Origin: Anoplopoma fimbria
Lineage: Eukaryota > Chordata > Actinopteri > Perciformes > Anoplopomatidae
Assembly (NCBI RefSeq): GCF_027596085.1
Contig: NC_072452.1
Span: 9,126,790 to 9,190,789, forward strand
Length of the DNA stretch: 64,000 nt
Reading direction: 5' to 3'
The translations under genes and the position numbers were made by a program. The number at the start of each line of letters is the position of its first letter. The stretch's first letter is position 1. The notes under the pieces were generated by a model. The model saw only the letters and a list, made by a program, of their open reading frames with translations, had not been told where the DNA came from and made no database searches. Of the stretch, positions 33,647 through 46,492 are shown one piece after another.

Positions 33647-36600
33647 AAGGCAAACAAGAACAGCTAATAGCTAACTAATAAATCACATTTCTACCCACAT
33701 AAAAAAACACACTGGCACAACTACTGAAAATGATTTGTCTCATATCCTGAAGGCGTTCCTTGCTTAATTTGTCATGCTGCATTAAAGGCTCACCATAATA
33801 TCTCCACCTGCTTTAAACACACAAGCTCACATGCACTTATTGACACCACAAAATCTAGTTACTTTCTCTGATTAAGCGATTCTTCGTCTCAGTGAGCCTT
33901 CCAGTCATGGAGCAGCCTTGTGTGGGATGGTAATGTGGGATGAAATAACTGAGATTGAATATTGATCAGGTGCCTGTGTACAGCCGTGGGGCAACTCAAT
34001 ATAATCATTTCCACACTTGTTCTGTCTCCTTCTGAGAGTGGCTGATCGAGTGATGACAGAGGATGCAACTACGCTGTGAGAGGTGTGATTTGTCATAACT
34101 CAATAAACACAAACATACACACACACATACGAACACACAAATCACTCAAGCGCCGATCCAGATGCATCATTACTTTTGTAACGTTTTGATCATCTATTTA
34201 AAGGAAGGTGCGAGATGCAGATTAAATAGCGGGAAAATGCTTGAGTGTACTGAAATCGAAATGAGTTAGACCCACTGAATCCTGATTTTTTTTTTCATGT
34301 TTAATTGAACTGTGTCAGCACTGTTAAAAAAGAAGCGGTGCTCAGTCTGAGAAAGAGAGTGTCTGAGAGGCATATTGATTAGCTGCTGCTGGAGGAAAGG
34401 ATCCTCCTCATCACACTTCCTGGCAACACCTTCCACAGGGTATCCATCTTAATGTGATATGACAACCCTAAGCCATATCAAAACTAAATCTGGACATCGA
34501 TTTCGACATTCAATTCCAGCGCTGAAAAACACTTTTCCGCTTTCATACGCACAGCCAGACGCTGGGGTGTTTGTCTTGCTGAGAGGGACTCCTGCTGAGG
34601 CCTTACACAGGTATGCTGGTCGCCCAGGTCTATTGCCAATAAACACATGTTTTTCAAAGTTTCTTGCTGTTGTCTGTATAATATTTTATTTTCAACTCTA
34701 TTTCGTCTGACCGCCACACAAAATCATAAATACATCTTAAAAAAGAAACTTTTCAACAAAAAAGGTCAACTTCTGGTTGTCTTCAACAACAACTGATTAG
34801 CATTTTTTCATTTCTGATTTCGATAATGTTCCCTAAGTACTCGTTGTTGCATCGGTCTGCCAGAGAACGTACTGTTCTCGTCGTGGCGCTGGGGAGAATA
34901 TGGTTTAAGGTATTGGCTCGGAGCTCGGCAGGCAATAAAAGCCAGAAGACGAGAGTTTTGGCAGCAGAAGCAAGTAGACCAGTTTAATAGGTGCAGAAGC
35001 TCGACTCAGCGCACAAATCTGCTCTGAAGGTAAAGAATAAATACCGCCAACAGTAATGACGAGGCCAAGGCTGGTGTGTTCACGTGGAGGACATCATTTA
35101 GTATATAGATTGTTAACCACACATAATTCAAACAGTCTTGGCAAGCTCATGGTGTTTGCGTGTGTGTTGGCTCAGCTGCAGTTACACAGTTGAACTGAAG
35201 TTGAACTTTATGTCTGTGGAAAGTAAACTTTATTTAGAGAAATATTATGAAACAGCCTTGTTTCCATGCTGACTGGTGCATTTTGTGGTGTTAACAATTG
35301 GAACAAGGAAACAACAAAATATGCCAACACTTTGACAAAATATGCCAACACTACAGGTTTTACTGTATAAATTTCATGACTTGTTTTTGTATTTTGTTGT
35401 GTCTACTTTAGAAATATGCAAATTAAATTGTCTTTTAAGGTTTCACAGAGTTATATAATATGCATCACATAAACAAACTATGTGCAGGTCATAGGGCTGT
35501 GCTGAAAGAAGTTTTGCAAAGAATGAGAATTATAAGGATACAAGTAAAGATAAAAAGGGGAAGATGCATTCAAAGATTAAAAAGCCCCATTTGTAAATGG
35601 ACTGTACGTTTGTTTTTGTATTTAAAAACATAAAATGTATGAAATTGTTATTATTGCAACCTATACAATAACATTTAACTTTAATTACTTTACTGCATAC
35701 ATTCAAAAGAACAAAGGGAAACACGCTGTCCATTTAGTAGCTGTTCTGGAGCTTTTGATCATATCACATATGTTTGCCCCGTTGTCATGGAAATCTAGAT
35801 CATCAAATTTCAATTATTTTCCTGAGCAGTTTAAGAGCAAGTTGAATCTGCTGATGAAGATTATGTGATATGGTTGAAAATTCCAGAACAGCACTGAATG
35901 CACCTTGTGACAATGTCTCCTCAAATTAATGAGACTTTAATTGTGTTATAATTTGGAAATTAATTTATAATTGAATACATTTTGGTGGGCTTTCTTTAGT
36001 AGCGTGCAATGTCAAGATCAGGACTGTTGTCTGGATGAGTAGCAGAGAGCCTATGTGAGTGTTCACGTGAATGTGTTTGCTGCATGAGCTTCTTCATCCT
36101 CCTCCACCATTCCTGACAAAAAACAAAGGTTCCTTTCAACAATCCCTATTCGCATGGGACTAGTATTACCTGGGAGTAATTTGATATAATGGCAGAGGAC
36201 GTCTGTGATCTTAATCCCGTGTGAATCTGACATGTCGGTAATTTGCAAAGGAAAAATTCAACCACAAATTACCTTCCAGATTGCGCTGAACACAGAGGTC
36301 ATGCGATAATAATAGGCATCTCTGCCGTTTTGTTCTTTTATCTTTTGGCAATTCTCTTTTCTTCTCCCTTTTTTTTTTTGACAATATTATGGAGGCTGCC
36401 TTGGCAACAGGAAATGAATTTAACATCTGCCACCTGCCAAATGTTGGCTGTGGCTGGTGAAATGTAAGGTAAAAAAAAGCTATTCCTAAATCAAAATCAG
36501 TCAGGGATTAAGGTAATCCTTTATTCTACTGCCTGGTACCACTGACTCATGTTTCTACATAGAATTCGAAGTGGCAGACACAAAAAATGAAGTGCCGATA

Positions 36601-36689
36601 TATGATGACATATACTGTGATCCAAGACTCGAGTGAGCTACAATATCTGCGTAGCGTTTTAAAGATGCAGAGAAAAAGTTGCTAATAGT

Positions 36690-37214
36690 TTAACCTTCTG
36701 CTAACCATAAATGTTAGGGCTGCACCACAGCACATAGGGTCAAACTGTTTGAGGGATGAGGAGAACATGATGCTTATAGTTTATCCTTCTGCTAACCGTA
36801 GCTGTGAGCTGCCATGAGCTAGCAGCAGCCGTGAGCCATTGGCTTCGATTAGCAGAAGGATAAACTAACAGCAATATTTTCTCTCCATCTTCAATAAGAC
36901 CATCTTCTGTTTTTGGTCTGCCTTGCAGTAGAGGCAGTTGTTACCAATGCTTAAATAGCAACTTTTCATGCAGTAGTTTCCCCCGTTGAATCAGGCTTTC
37001 ATCATCTGAATGGATGTACACGCGCAATCCACATTTGTAGAACAGCCAATAGGGACGCCCTCTCTCTGAAATGACCTGTGATTGACCAAAGTCTCCGTTC
37101 ACAGGCTAGATTTTTGAAGCCTTAAAACAGAGCCAAGTGGATGTGCAGAAGTCAAGGCTATTATGTCATTTTTGCCCAATGAAGCCAAAAAACAAACTGC
37201 ACACCCCAGCTTTA
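36690..37214. mobile_element. MITE-like element, copy 2 (same family as 15271-15938)
   Basis: Shares with copy 1, in the same order and orientation, atgatgct, gttgttaccaatgc, catttgtagaacagccaat, tgacctgtgattg, cacaggctag, acagagccaag and the terminal block ending accccagcttta at 37214. The left end is not clear and may be truncated. The middle differs by several indels and contains an inverted pair of its own (ccttctgctaa near 36691 and 36793, ttagcagaagga at 36848). Confidence 0.6.
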
Positions 37215-37881
37215 AATTGCCTCGCAGTAACATATTTTAAGGTGGGAGATAAACAAATCTGCACTAAATAGGCTGAGGAAGAAGTGTTTTTTACTAATAT
37301 GATTAAGTAGGACTTGTTGGAAGCTGCATATGTTATGTAACCTTGCCTTGATGATATATAGAGGAATGATGGGATTATGAGCTAACGGCTGTGTAGACAG
37401 AATTCAATATTTCATGCTATGTAAAGCTTAAACTCTTTGGTACATGAACTATGTAAGGAACCTGTATTGCACTTCACTTGTAGCTGTTTTCAGGATGCCA
37501 TTAGCTGATCCCTTCATGGTGAAGTTCAAAATGATTAATATTCTGGGGAGGCAGCCACTGACTTGTTAATTTACACCTTTTAAGGCCTTGAAAAAAAGCT
37601 TTACATTTACACAGTTGTTCTTAAGTATTTATGAAGAGAAAGATATTTTTTATGCGCTCAGAAGCAACTTCTTAATTACTGTGTTTGAGGTGAATAAGGG
37701 CACACACTCGCCTCACAGAGACTTACAGTGAGAGGCCTCAACGAAGGAGCTACAGTATGCGTTTGTACACCAGGTACTTAGGTACCTGATGAAGAAATGA
37801 ACTGGATCGGGCTGATACATGACCTGCTCACTTAGGTTTGTATCTTCAGTTTCTTTTTTGACATTTTGGGAAAGATACTTA

Positions 37882-38836
37882 CATTACATTACATTACAGT
37901 CATTTAGCAGACGCTTTTATCCAAAGCGACTTACAGGAAGTGTATTCAACATAGATATTCAAGAGAACTACTAGTCACCAGAAGTCATAAGTGCATCTCC
38001 TTTCTTAAACAAGCATCTTAAAGCATAAACCAGAGCAAAAGTATAGTGCTGAGGCAAATAATTGAAAAAAAAACAATAATTGCAACAGACTAATACGAAT
38101 ATAATAAGTGCTACAAACTACTACGAATAGGATAAGTGCAGTAAACGAATACGAATTCAATAAGTGCAGCGAACTGATACGAATACAATAAGTGCAACAA
38201 CTAATACGAATGCAATAAGTGCTACGAGGAAGGCTCAGGGTAGTACTTCATGAAGAGATGGGCAGCGACTCTACTGTCCTGACGTCAGTGGGGAGTTCAT
38301 TCCACCACTGAGGGGCCAGGACAGAAAAAAGCTGTGACCGGGTGGATCGGCCGCAGGGACCTCTGAGCGACGGGGCAACCAGTCGCCCCGAGGCAGCAGA
38401 GCGAAGTGGTCGGGCGGGGGTGTAGGGCTTGACCAAGGCCTGGAGATAGGAAGGAGCTGTTCCTTTCACTGCCCTGTAGGCTAGCACCAGAGTCTTAAAC
38501 TGGATGTGAGCTCTTACAGGGAGCCAGTGTAGAGAACGGAGAAGGGAAGTTGTGTGGGAGAACTTGGGGCGATTGAACACCAGACGTGCTGCAGCTTTCT
38601 GGACAAGCTCCAGAGGTCTGATGGCCGACGCCGGGGCTCCAGCAAGTAGTGAGTTGCAGTAGTCCAGGCGGGAGATGACCAGAGCCTGGATGAGCACCTG
38701 CGCCGTCTCCTCAGTGAGGAAGGGGCGAATCCTCCTGATGTTGTAGAGGAGGAATCTGCAGGAGCGTGTGACAGATGCAATGTTTGCTGAGAACGACAGT
38801 TGGTCGTCCAGGGTCACACCCAGATTCCTCACAGTC
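37882..38836 (-). mobile_element. 5'-truncated L2/CR1-type LINE with 3' UTR and CTTA target duplication
   Basis: On the - strand, a 5'-truncated reverse transcriptase C-terminus (from TVRNLGVTLDDQLSFSAN through SRLDYCNSLLAG, LVQKAAARL, LHWLPVRAHI, LAYRAVKG to LPTDVRTVESLPI) is followed by a 3' UTR with five 28-bp tandem units, the conserved gtaagtcgctttggataaaa region and a (TAATG)n end at 37882. The target site duplication is CTTA (37878-37881 and 38837-38840), inside an older repeat. Relative to copy 1 (1-755), a 25-bp deletion near 38257 destroys the FRRRLKTHLF end of the protein and brings an early stop. Otherwise the two copies are highly similar. Confidence 0.85.
38085..38226 (-). repeat. 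Five 28-bp tandem units in the LINE 3' UTR
   Basis: On the + strand the unit is roughly actaatacgaat, then .caataagtgc, then a variable 4-6 bases. Successive units carry ataataagtg, ggataagtg, tcaataagtg, acaataagtg and gcaataagtg. The fragment at 16717-16971 keeps only about one unit. Confidence 0.85.
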
Positions 38837-39729
38837 CTTATTGGCTTTCTTGCTCCAAATGACATTGCTAATTTTTTTTATATGTTTGCTAAATAGCACT
38901 AAGCACAAAGTACAAAGCGCAAAACGACCTTAAAAACAATGGGAATATCTTACAGGATGCAGTGACTTCCTGGAGTCATGTTTTCACTCTGAGGTTGCCA
39001 GGCAACCAACAGACTCTCTATAAGAGAGCAAAGAGAGCATATCTGACTTTCCCATTAAAGACTCTACATTCACTTAAATTACACTCACTCTTAACCATAA
39101 CGCATACGTGTTTAGCTTCAACCACTCCCCGACTGCCCTGAGCCTTAGCTTGAGATCTAATGAAAACAGAACCCCCCCATTAACTGGTTTCAATGTAAAG
39201 CTGTGCCCCACCTAGTTCAGAAGCACACTCACACATCCATTATGCTCTTCTGGTCGAGCACCTTGAAAGCACTATAAATATATATAGTGCAGATAAATAT
39301 ATATTCCGGCTAAAAATGGGTGACATGCAATTAGCTCCTGTGTGATTCTGTCTTTAAAGCAGAGCCACATGGGTGAATTATGGTTGGCCCGAGAAGCTCT
39401 ATCCTTCGACTTAACCCCGCGGCACGCTCCTGTGACTGAGGTGCCAGCAGATTAAGAGCAGTGCCGTGAGTTTTGTGCTTCAGCCGTAATCCTTCTTGCC
39501 TTTAATTAGATTGAGCTCTGATTCAATCACTGTTTCTCAGATAATTACAGAAACTCATTCAATTACACCATCAACCAATCAGGTCTGACCACAAAGCTCA
39601 GACATCATGACATCATTGATGTTTATCTATCTTGTTTGAGAGGAGGCCATCATCAGTTGTGGATCATGTGGTGTCAAAACTCAGGGATAAGAAATACACA
39701 TCATACATTTTTTTTTAAAACAGATAAGA

Positions 39730-40480
39730 AAAGGAGCGCACCACTATGAAGATTAGCGTATTCATGTTTTCCAAACACACTCCCAACTCGTCAAATGTAG
39801 CCCTCTAGCTACAGTTTTGGAGGCAGGGACGGCGTGTTCATTTACATTGGTTACACACATATGTCTTAAAATAAACTTCCGTCTTCACAGAAAGTTCGGT
39901 TAGTTAGGGAACTAAACCACTTAATTTGGTTTCGGCTCGGATGTATAAAGAGGAGTGGATACAGCATCCTCTGAAAGTTGCTCCTTAGTGCATGAAGCAA
40001 CAAAAGTTTGACTTCTGAGTATGGAATTAAGATGAAAATAACTAGCGTTTCTTTTAACCTCGCCTCCCGGCCCTCCGTCCAGACTCGTTCTCATTCACAT
40101 GAACTCTGGATTTGGCTTTTAGTGCATTTTACAACTTTTAGTATTTAGTGACATAATTAGCAGCTATTCTAGTGTTCGTTATGGGAAGTTGACTGACCTA
40201 ACAAAAAAAATGTAAGTCGCTGAGTTAGACATCTGTTTTCCATTTAAAGTCTTTTGAAAAAAAGTATTTTGGGGCCCAATGGCATCAAGTCACAGACCAG
40301 GAAATTGTAATTCCACGGTTCGGCCACAATGTAGAATTAGCGTCAAAGCGCGGTGCTCTTCTTTTATAACTTGGGTCTTTATACTAGATCACTTGATCTG
40401 ACTGTCTGATAATAACGTGGGTAGGATAACATTAGCGTTAGTTGATAGCCGGTGCGTCAGTATCAGACGCCAGGGGGGCC
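39730..40480. repeat. Probable dispersed teleost repeat block
   Basis: Contains aacttccgtcttcacagaaa, gttcggttagttagggaact, aaaccactta and, further on, ggggcccaatggcatcaag and gtaattccacggttcggcca. These word orders resemble abundant perch-like fish repeats. Boundaries and unity are uncertain; it could be two adjacent elements. No coding capacity. Confidence 0.4.
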
Positions 40481-41794
40481 TTGACCAGCCTACAGTATTT
40501 GAGATTGGGACCAGGTTGGTTTTCCCCAAATACCTAAAAGATTTTTATTTACAGCAACTTCTGTTTACCTCCGTCTCTGCCCTATAAATGCTCTCAAAGA
40601 GGCCTTTAACACACCACATGAAAGGGCGAGGAGCTGAGTACTGTCATGTGATGTCTGTTTCTCCAAGTTAGCTGACGCAGATGTGACGTCACCCGCTACT
40701 GAATGGGGGCCTTTGACAGTTTGGCAGGGTTAGTCTGCTCCACGGAGCGCATCAATGAAATCAATTGCTGTCCATGCCGGCAGGACTAACAGCCCTATCT
40801 GGAGGCTGACATGGTTCTTCCCTCGTGGAGAACCACAGGAACTCTTATTCCCACTGCCTCGTAATGTGTTGCCGTCCCCTGATAGCTGATGCTTGTTCAG
40901 TTCAATCGGTGCATCTGGGTTTCTGCATGTTACTTCAAAGTTGTGGGTTTTGTTCCCGTGTGAACCATAGGAAAGAATTGCTATGCTTGCTCAGAGGCCG
41001 TAACCATAGCTTATTTGTGTTATGACTGTTGTGATTTATGTGTCATTTTGTTGGTAAACAGACATCCAGAGGTGTAGATGTTGTATATGAGAACATTACA
41101 ACCATGCATTGTATCTATATTGCATAAAGGTTTCTTTTTCATAACATTATCATGCTTAACCTTATCTTCTCATTTGTCCTCACATTTTGAAATCAAATGC
41201 AGTGGTGTGATTTTTTCCCATTTCAAATTCAAATCCAGGTTGAGCTCAGAGTGACTCACCTCCAGGAACAAGAAGCTTTTTCTTCTCTGAGTGTTAAATG
41301 GAGGACAGTCAGTCTACTTTAAGATTGCGAACTGTGGCTTTAATTGGTTAATTACAAACTGTGTGGATCTAACTCGGCTGCTCAGTCAAGGATTAAAACT
41401 GGATTGGTGGAATCCTGAACACAAATGTAGGGGCCCTCGGGGCTATGGACTCAGACAGACACTTCTGGGCTGCAAGGAACCTGCTGTCAGTCGCATGATC
41501 ATATCTATAGTGTGGAAATCTCACTAATAATTCTGCAGAGTGAAAAACTCAACAGACCTTATGACTGTTGAAAGGAAGCAAGGCTTAAAACCTCCTTGGC
41601 AGAGAAACACAAAGACTGAACGTTAGCAAAAGCCCAAACAACAGTGGAAGATATTGCAGTTAATGTTTAAAACATTAGCAGATTTCTTTATAAATCAGCT
41701 GGTTATGTATAGTACATGCAAATAAATTCACAGTTGCCAAAATGATATATTAATACAGAGACTTAGGGTTTAAAATTAATCAATTAATCAATTT
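40481..41794. other. Intergenic, nothing recognised
   Basis: Short chance frames only. No repeat or exon identified. Confidence 0.45.
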
Positions 41795-42045
41795 CAGATA
41801 TTGACATTGAATGATGGTAACTCTGCAACGTATCTTCATACAACGGTTTTTATGATGTCTTATGAAAAGTTCATTAGTTCCATTTTATGCGCTTTGCTAC
41901 AATTGTCCAGCAATACAAGCAATCAGTGGTTCTGCGCAAGCTCCTGCTTTCTTAAAACCACAAAAACTACTTGGTTAGTTTTAGGAAAAGACTGTTGTTT
42001 GGGGTTAAAATAAGTACAGAAGTTTTGTGACAAATGGAAAGTCAT
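41795..42045. repeat. Probable dispersed teleost repeat
   Basis: The stretch caaaaactacttggttagtt, ttaggaaaagactg and gttaaaataagtacagaagt (about 41962-42023) matches a very common fish repeat motif order that I remember. The + strand open frame across it is not a gene. Confidence 0.5.
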
Positions 42046-45000
42046 ATGTGTTTGGACTCACCCATCCTCCTCCCTACATGGACTTTGTTGTTCTTTATAC
42101 TTTGTCTTTCTTGTCTCACGATTTTGTGGGTTTCATTCAAATTGATTACATGTGTTATAAGCTAATCATACTGCGATACTTTTCTTAGGTATAAGTACAA
42201 ACAGTGCATGAGAACAGCCTGAACTTGGTACTCACGTTGAACAGGCTGAAGAGGCTGAGATCCACTAGACGGAGCTGTTCAATCAGACCAACACCTGTAG
42301 AAGTAGAATTATCAATGTACCAACAACTAGTTCAAATTGACACTTTTTTTTGTTTTGTTTTTTAAATGCATTCCAGATTACTATCTGTAAAGCCATAAGC
42401 ATAAATCAGAATGCTGTGGACACTTGATTCACACATTGTGTTCAGTCAACCGCACAACATAGATTATCAATTAATCTCAAGAGAAGACACTTTTCTTATT
42501 TTACACTAATCTGTCTTCGACTTCACCACAATCTCCAACCATTTTTAAATTGAACTCAAGGAAATGACAATGTACCATGGTACCGTGGAAGAGCATCTAT
42601 ATGTATGCTAGGGTCGGATGCATTAGACTGCTTTCAGCTCTGTTTACAAATTGTAAAGCAGAATTCAAGACAAAAGGTGCAGCAGCAGAGTCCGGCGTAG
42701 CCTTGCAGATCTGTGATAAAGGCTGGTGATTACTACATTTTAAAACTTTATTTATGAATAGAGTATCTCGCAATGATATCGCTTCACTGTGTCCTTTAAA
42801 TAACATCAGCCTGGTTTTGAGCACTGTGCGGATGTATGGGAGCAGATTGTTGCTGCCCACCGTGCATGATGTTTCCTGTGCAGATAAAAACACAAGGCCA
42901 GTCTTATTTATTGGGCCGATAATGCTCATGGTAGCAGCTGCTTTAAATCAAATCAAAAAAGGAGGAATCTGTGCTGCGGTAGTTGTCCTTGCAGCCACAA
43001 AGCCACATGCTTTATGTAAACAGGTGCGACACTAAATTCATGAATTTTCAAGGATGGCTAGGTTTACAAATGATAATTTGCTGCCCTTCCCTGTCGGAAA
43101 AAACTGTAACACAAAGGCGGCAAAAGCACTGAAGCTTGTGTCCACTAAGTCATTAATTCATTGTCAAGGAGACGGCTCCAGTTTCTGCAACCTGCTGGCG
43201 TGTTTTGTCTTTGAGAAGCACAGTAAAAGACAATGTCTATAGTCTGTGAAGTTAATGGATTATTTTTTGCCTTAGAGTTACTCTCTTTGATCTCAACTTC
43301 AAGGCAGAGCTGCAATAGCAGGTAACTGAATGGATTTGTATAGCCGCTAGCCGCTCTCCAAAAGCCTCTAATGGCAATGATAGAATACACACACCGATTT
43401 CCTTCCCCCTTTTAGCAGGTTTTGCATTGCAGTTTTTGCTGCTTTAGCAGGATTTAAGAGACGAAGCCACAGCAGATGTGTGTCAGTGTCTGAACTCACA
43501 GAAACTATTTGTCTCCCTCTATTGGCTGACTCATCCGTCATATGATCAGTTAAAGCATTTTCTAATCACAGAAAACCTGAAAAACAACATTCCAGTGTAA
43601 GTGGAACAATTACTATAGCGTTCATTCTTCATTTCTTGTCAGTGTCTAACGGAAAAGAGTTGCTGGACCCCTTTTACAGTTCAGTGGGGGAAAAATAATT
43701 TAGATACTCAGTAAGAGTCGGACAAGCACAATTATCTACTAAGTCCAAAAGCTTACAATCAATCAATCTGCAAAATGTACTTAAAGCAAAATATATCATA
43801 CACATCATTATTCTTACTGTAGTATTTAGTTGCATTAACATGTAACAACATTTTAATGGAGTAGTTGGTCAAGGCAGCACCAATTTTATATACTAACTAT
43901 ACATGTTTGGTAGTGTTTGGTTTATGACAGAATTTATTTTGTAAGCTGGTCATATGTAAAAAAAAATAAAAAATCTGAAATAAACATCAACTATAGATAT
44001 CAATGCAGTAAATGTAGTAGAGGTATAAAGTAGTGGAAATATGAAATATTACAATGTGTAAATACAGCATATAATTAAGCATGAATGCTCGGATGAAAAA
44101 AAGAAAACACTCCTCTGTTATCATAAATCCTTTAATATATGAAAGAGGCATATTTTAAACACAATATACAGTGTAACAGACCATGTCCACAGTTTTCATA
44201 TGCAACATTTCTTTACAAGGCTACCCGATCCAGTAGATGGGTCTAAACTGAGAGAGTGGATGGATAACATGGTTTTTCTTTGTTGTATTCTGCTGCAATC
44301 AACTCAAAACTGTACTTGCAAACCAAGTCAAACTGAGAAAGCTGTTCTTGCTGCTCAGCGGAACAAAATTAATATTTATAGTGGTTCTTGTGTGGATTAA
44401 ATGATCCTTAACTACTGAATCCGTTATCCTCAACTGTAAAACCCATGAATTTGAAACACTTTTTGTTCCAGTCAGATCACGCTTGAGTCTTGATCAAATA
44501 TCATGACCTGGTATGGAAATGTCAACACTAACAACCATTGTATTGCTGTTAACATGAGTCAATTATGCTGCTTCTCTTGGCTCTGTGGCCGGCATCTGCA
44601 TTTGAAGACTTTGTGAATGATCACCTTTCTCGGGAATAAAACTGAAAATGCCTCAAAACATTAGCAGATGTCAAAACCTTCAAAAAGGATCACAGGAGAG
44701 ATTATCAGAGTGAAATATGTGTCACTTTGTATTTGTATGTGAAAAGGATAAAAAAAAGTTCAGTCACATCATTCATAAGTGCATATGCAGCTAAATACGT
44801 TTTTAGATCAATAAATGTTATTAAAACCTGATTGATGATTTTGATCAGTCAGAAATCACACACATTGTTAAAACAAGAGAGATTGACAAGAACAACATTG
44901 TTTAACTGGTCGTTTCTGAGGATTTAAAGTCTTCGCGATTGCATATGAGGTTCTGCACACACGCCTACGAACAGAAGAAATGGAATGCTCAACTGCTTTC

Positions 45001-46395
45001 ATGCTCACTAAAACGTATCAAAAAAAGAAACAAACCAGAATAACATCTCACACATTGCTAAAGACAAAGCTTTATTTCACATCCCTAAGCTTCACTTGTG
45101 CATCGCACTGCATAAGGGTAAGAATAAAATCCTAACCGAGTGTGGAGCCGCGGCTGATACACTTATACATTCATGGCATGCATAAGGCTCCTCCTCGGGA
45201 ATGATTTAACTGCCCACAGGGAAAGCAGAGAAATTAAGAGGGTGTTTCATAATGCAAGGCCATTATGATAAAGGACAAAGCATAATTAGCATTGTTTTCT
45301 CCCTCCCCCTTTCCCCTACATTAAAGGAATACAAAACCCAGAATTACCCAAAGCTGTAAAAACAAACAAACATATTCCAGAAAGTCACCTTTGTAGTGTC
45401 TGCATATTGAAGCCTCGCTGCTACGACTGAATATGATGGCATTATTGTCATTATTACCAAGGTGACTGTCTGATTATTGGCATATCCATCCAGACGCGGC
45501 GGCTGCAGAGGGAGTGACATAGAGGGAGTGAAATAGAGGGAGTGCTTTTTGTCTAAGAGCTGCGGCTCTCTACTGCAGCAGAACTGACACCCGTGGCCTC
45601 CATCTGCCTTCAGCCAGATCCTCAGCATCACTCAAAAGGCAGCAGCCCACCATTTTATCATGTTCAACACAGAATCTTCTCGAATGCATGAGCAGAGGGT
45701 TTTTGTTAATCATGAGGGGAAGGGGTGTCGAAGACCCTGAGCAAACATTTCCAAATAAGGGTAATTTAAGAAAAAAATAAGGAAACCCTTTAAAGAAGCG
45801 TGTTGAACTAATTAATCACCCGTTATCTGTTTCAACCTACTTCTCAAAAGATTAAATGAAAAAAGGGAAAATAAACACTGGTTTATTTATTCCTGATCTC
45901 TTAGACTCCGGTGGGACAGATTGATTTACAACAGTTAGTAGAATCAAAGAGGCCCACACACACACTTGGAATAGAGAGAAGATATATCTCATCAGGCTGA
46001 AAAATGTTTATACATTTTTCTTAAGACTGCTCGAGGCTTTTACTCATTGATTACAACTAAAGAGCTGAAATGAATGAGCCTCTCTTATGGAAAACTTTCA
46101 ACATCGAGAAGTCATTAAAGACTCACTTCAGTCACTCCGGTACAGATGCATTGTGCTGCTCTGGATCCACTCGCTCATTCGTGACAGCCTAAATTCAAAC
46201 GATTGTTGTTCCGTCTTGCGTTTCTCTTTTTTGTTCAAACGAGCCTTGTGTTTAAAAATACATCAAAATAACAGGCTCTGAAACAGGTGCAGCCGGATCA
46301 GGTAGGGTTCTGAAGAGGGAGCGTGTGGGTGAAAGCAACATGCGACATGTAGGCATAGCAGGCGATCATAAGGTGCTGTTACTGAACGAGCTCCT

Positions 46396-46398
<3 letters not shown>
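42046..46398. other. Intergenic, no gene recognised
   Basis: AT-rich. A small tandem array of a 16-bp unit (gagggagtgacatag type, three copies) lies at about 45509-45544. No exons, RNA genes or larger repeats seen. Confidence 0.45.

Positions 46399-46489
<91 letters not shown>
46399..46489. repeat. (TG)n microsatellite, about 91 bp
   Basis: About 45 uninterrupted TG dinucleotides. Open frames of alternating Cys/Val or His/Thr across it are artefacts. Confidence 0.97.

Positions 46490-46492
<3 letters not shown>

Larger units (their letters stand above)
30871..36689. other. Intergenic, no gene established
   Basis: Mostly AT-rich DNA. Two - strand open frames stand out by length (31053-31412, 119 aa; 33299-33646, 115 aa), but neither has a recognisable domain or splice context. 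A short tandem duplication of caaaatatgccaacact lies at about 35315-35353. Nothing else firm. Confidence 0.4.
37857..39010. repeat. Older dispersed teleost repeat split by a LINE insertion
   Basis: The left piece, 37857-37881 (tgacattttgggaaagatac then tta), and the right piece, from 38837 (cttattggctttcttgctcc) to about 39010 (gcagtgacttcctggagtc, gttgccaggcaacc), are consecutive parts of the repeat family also seen at 9838-10170. Between them sits the LINE 37882-38836. The right piece has an internal deletion relative to the order I remember for this family. Confidence 0.6.
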
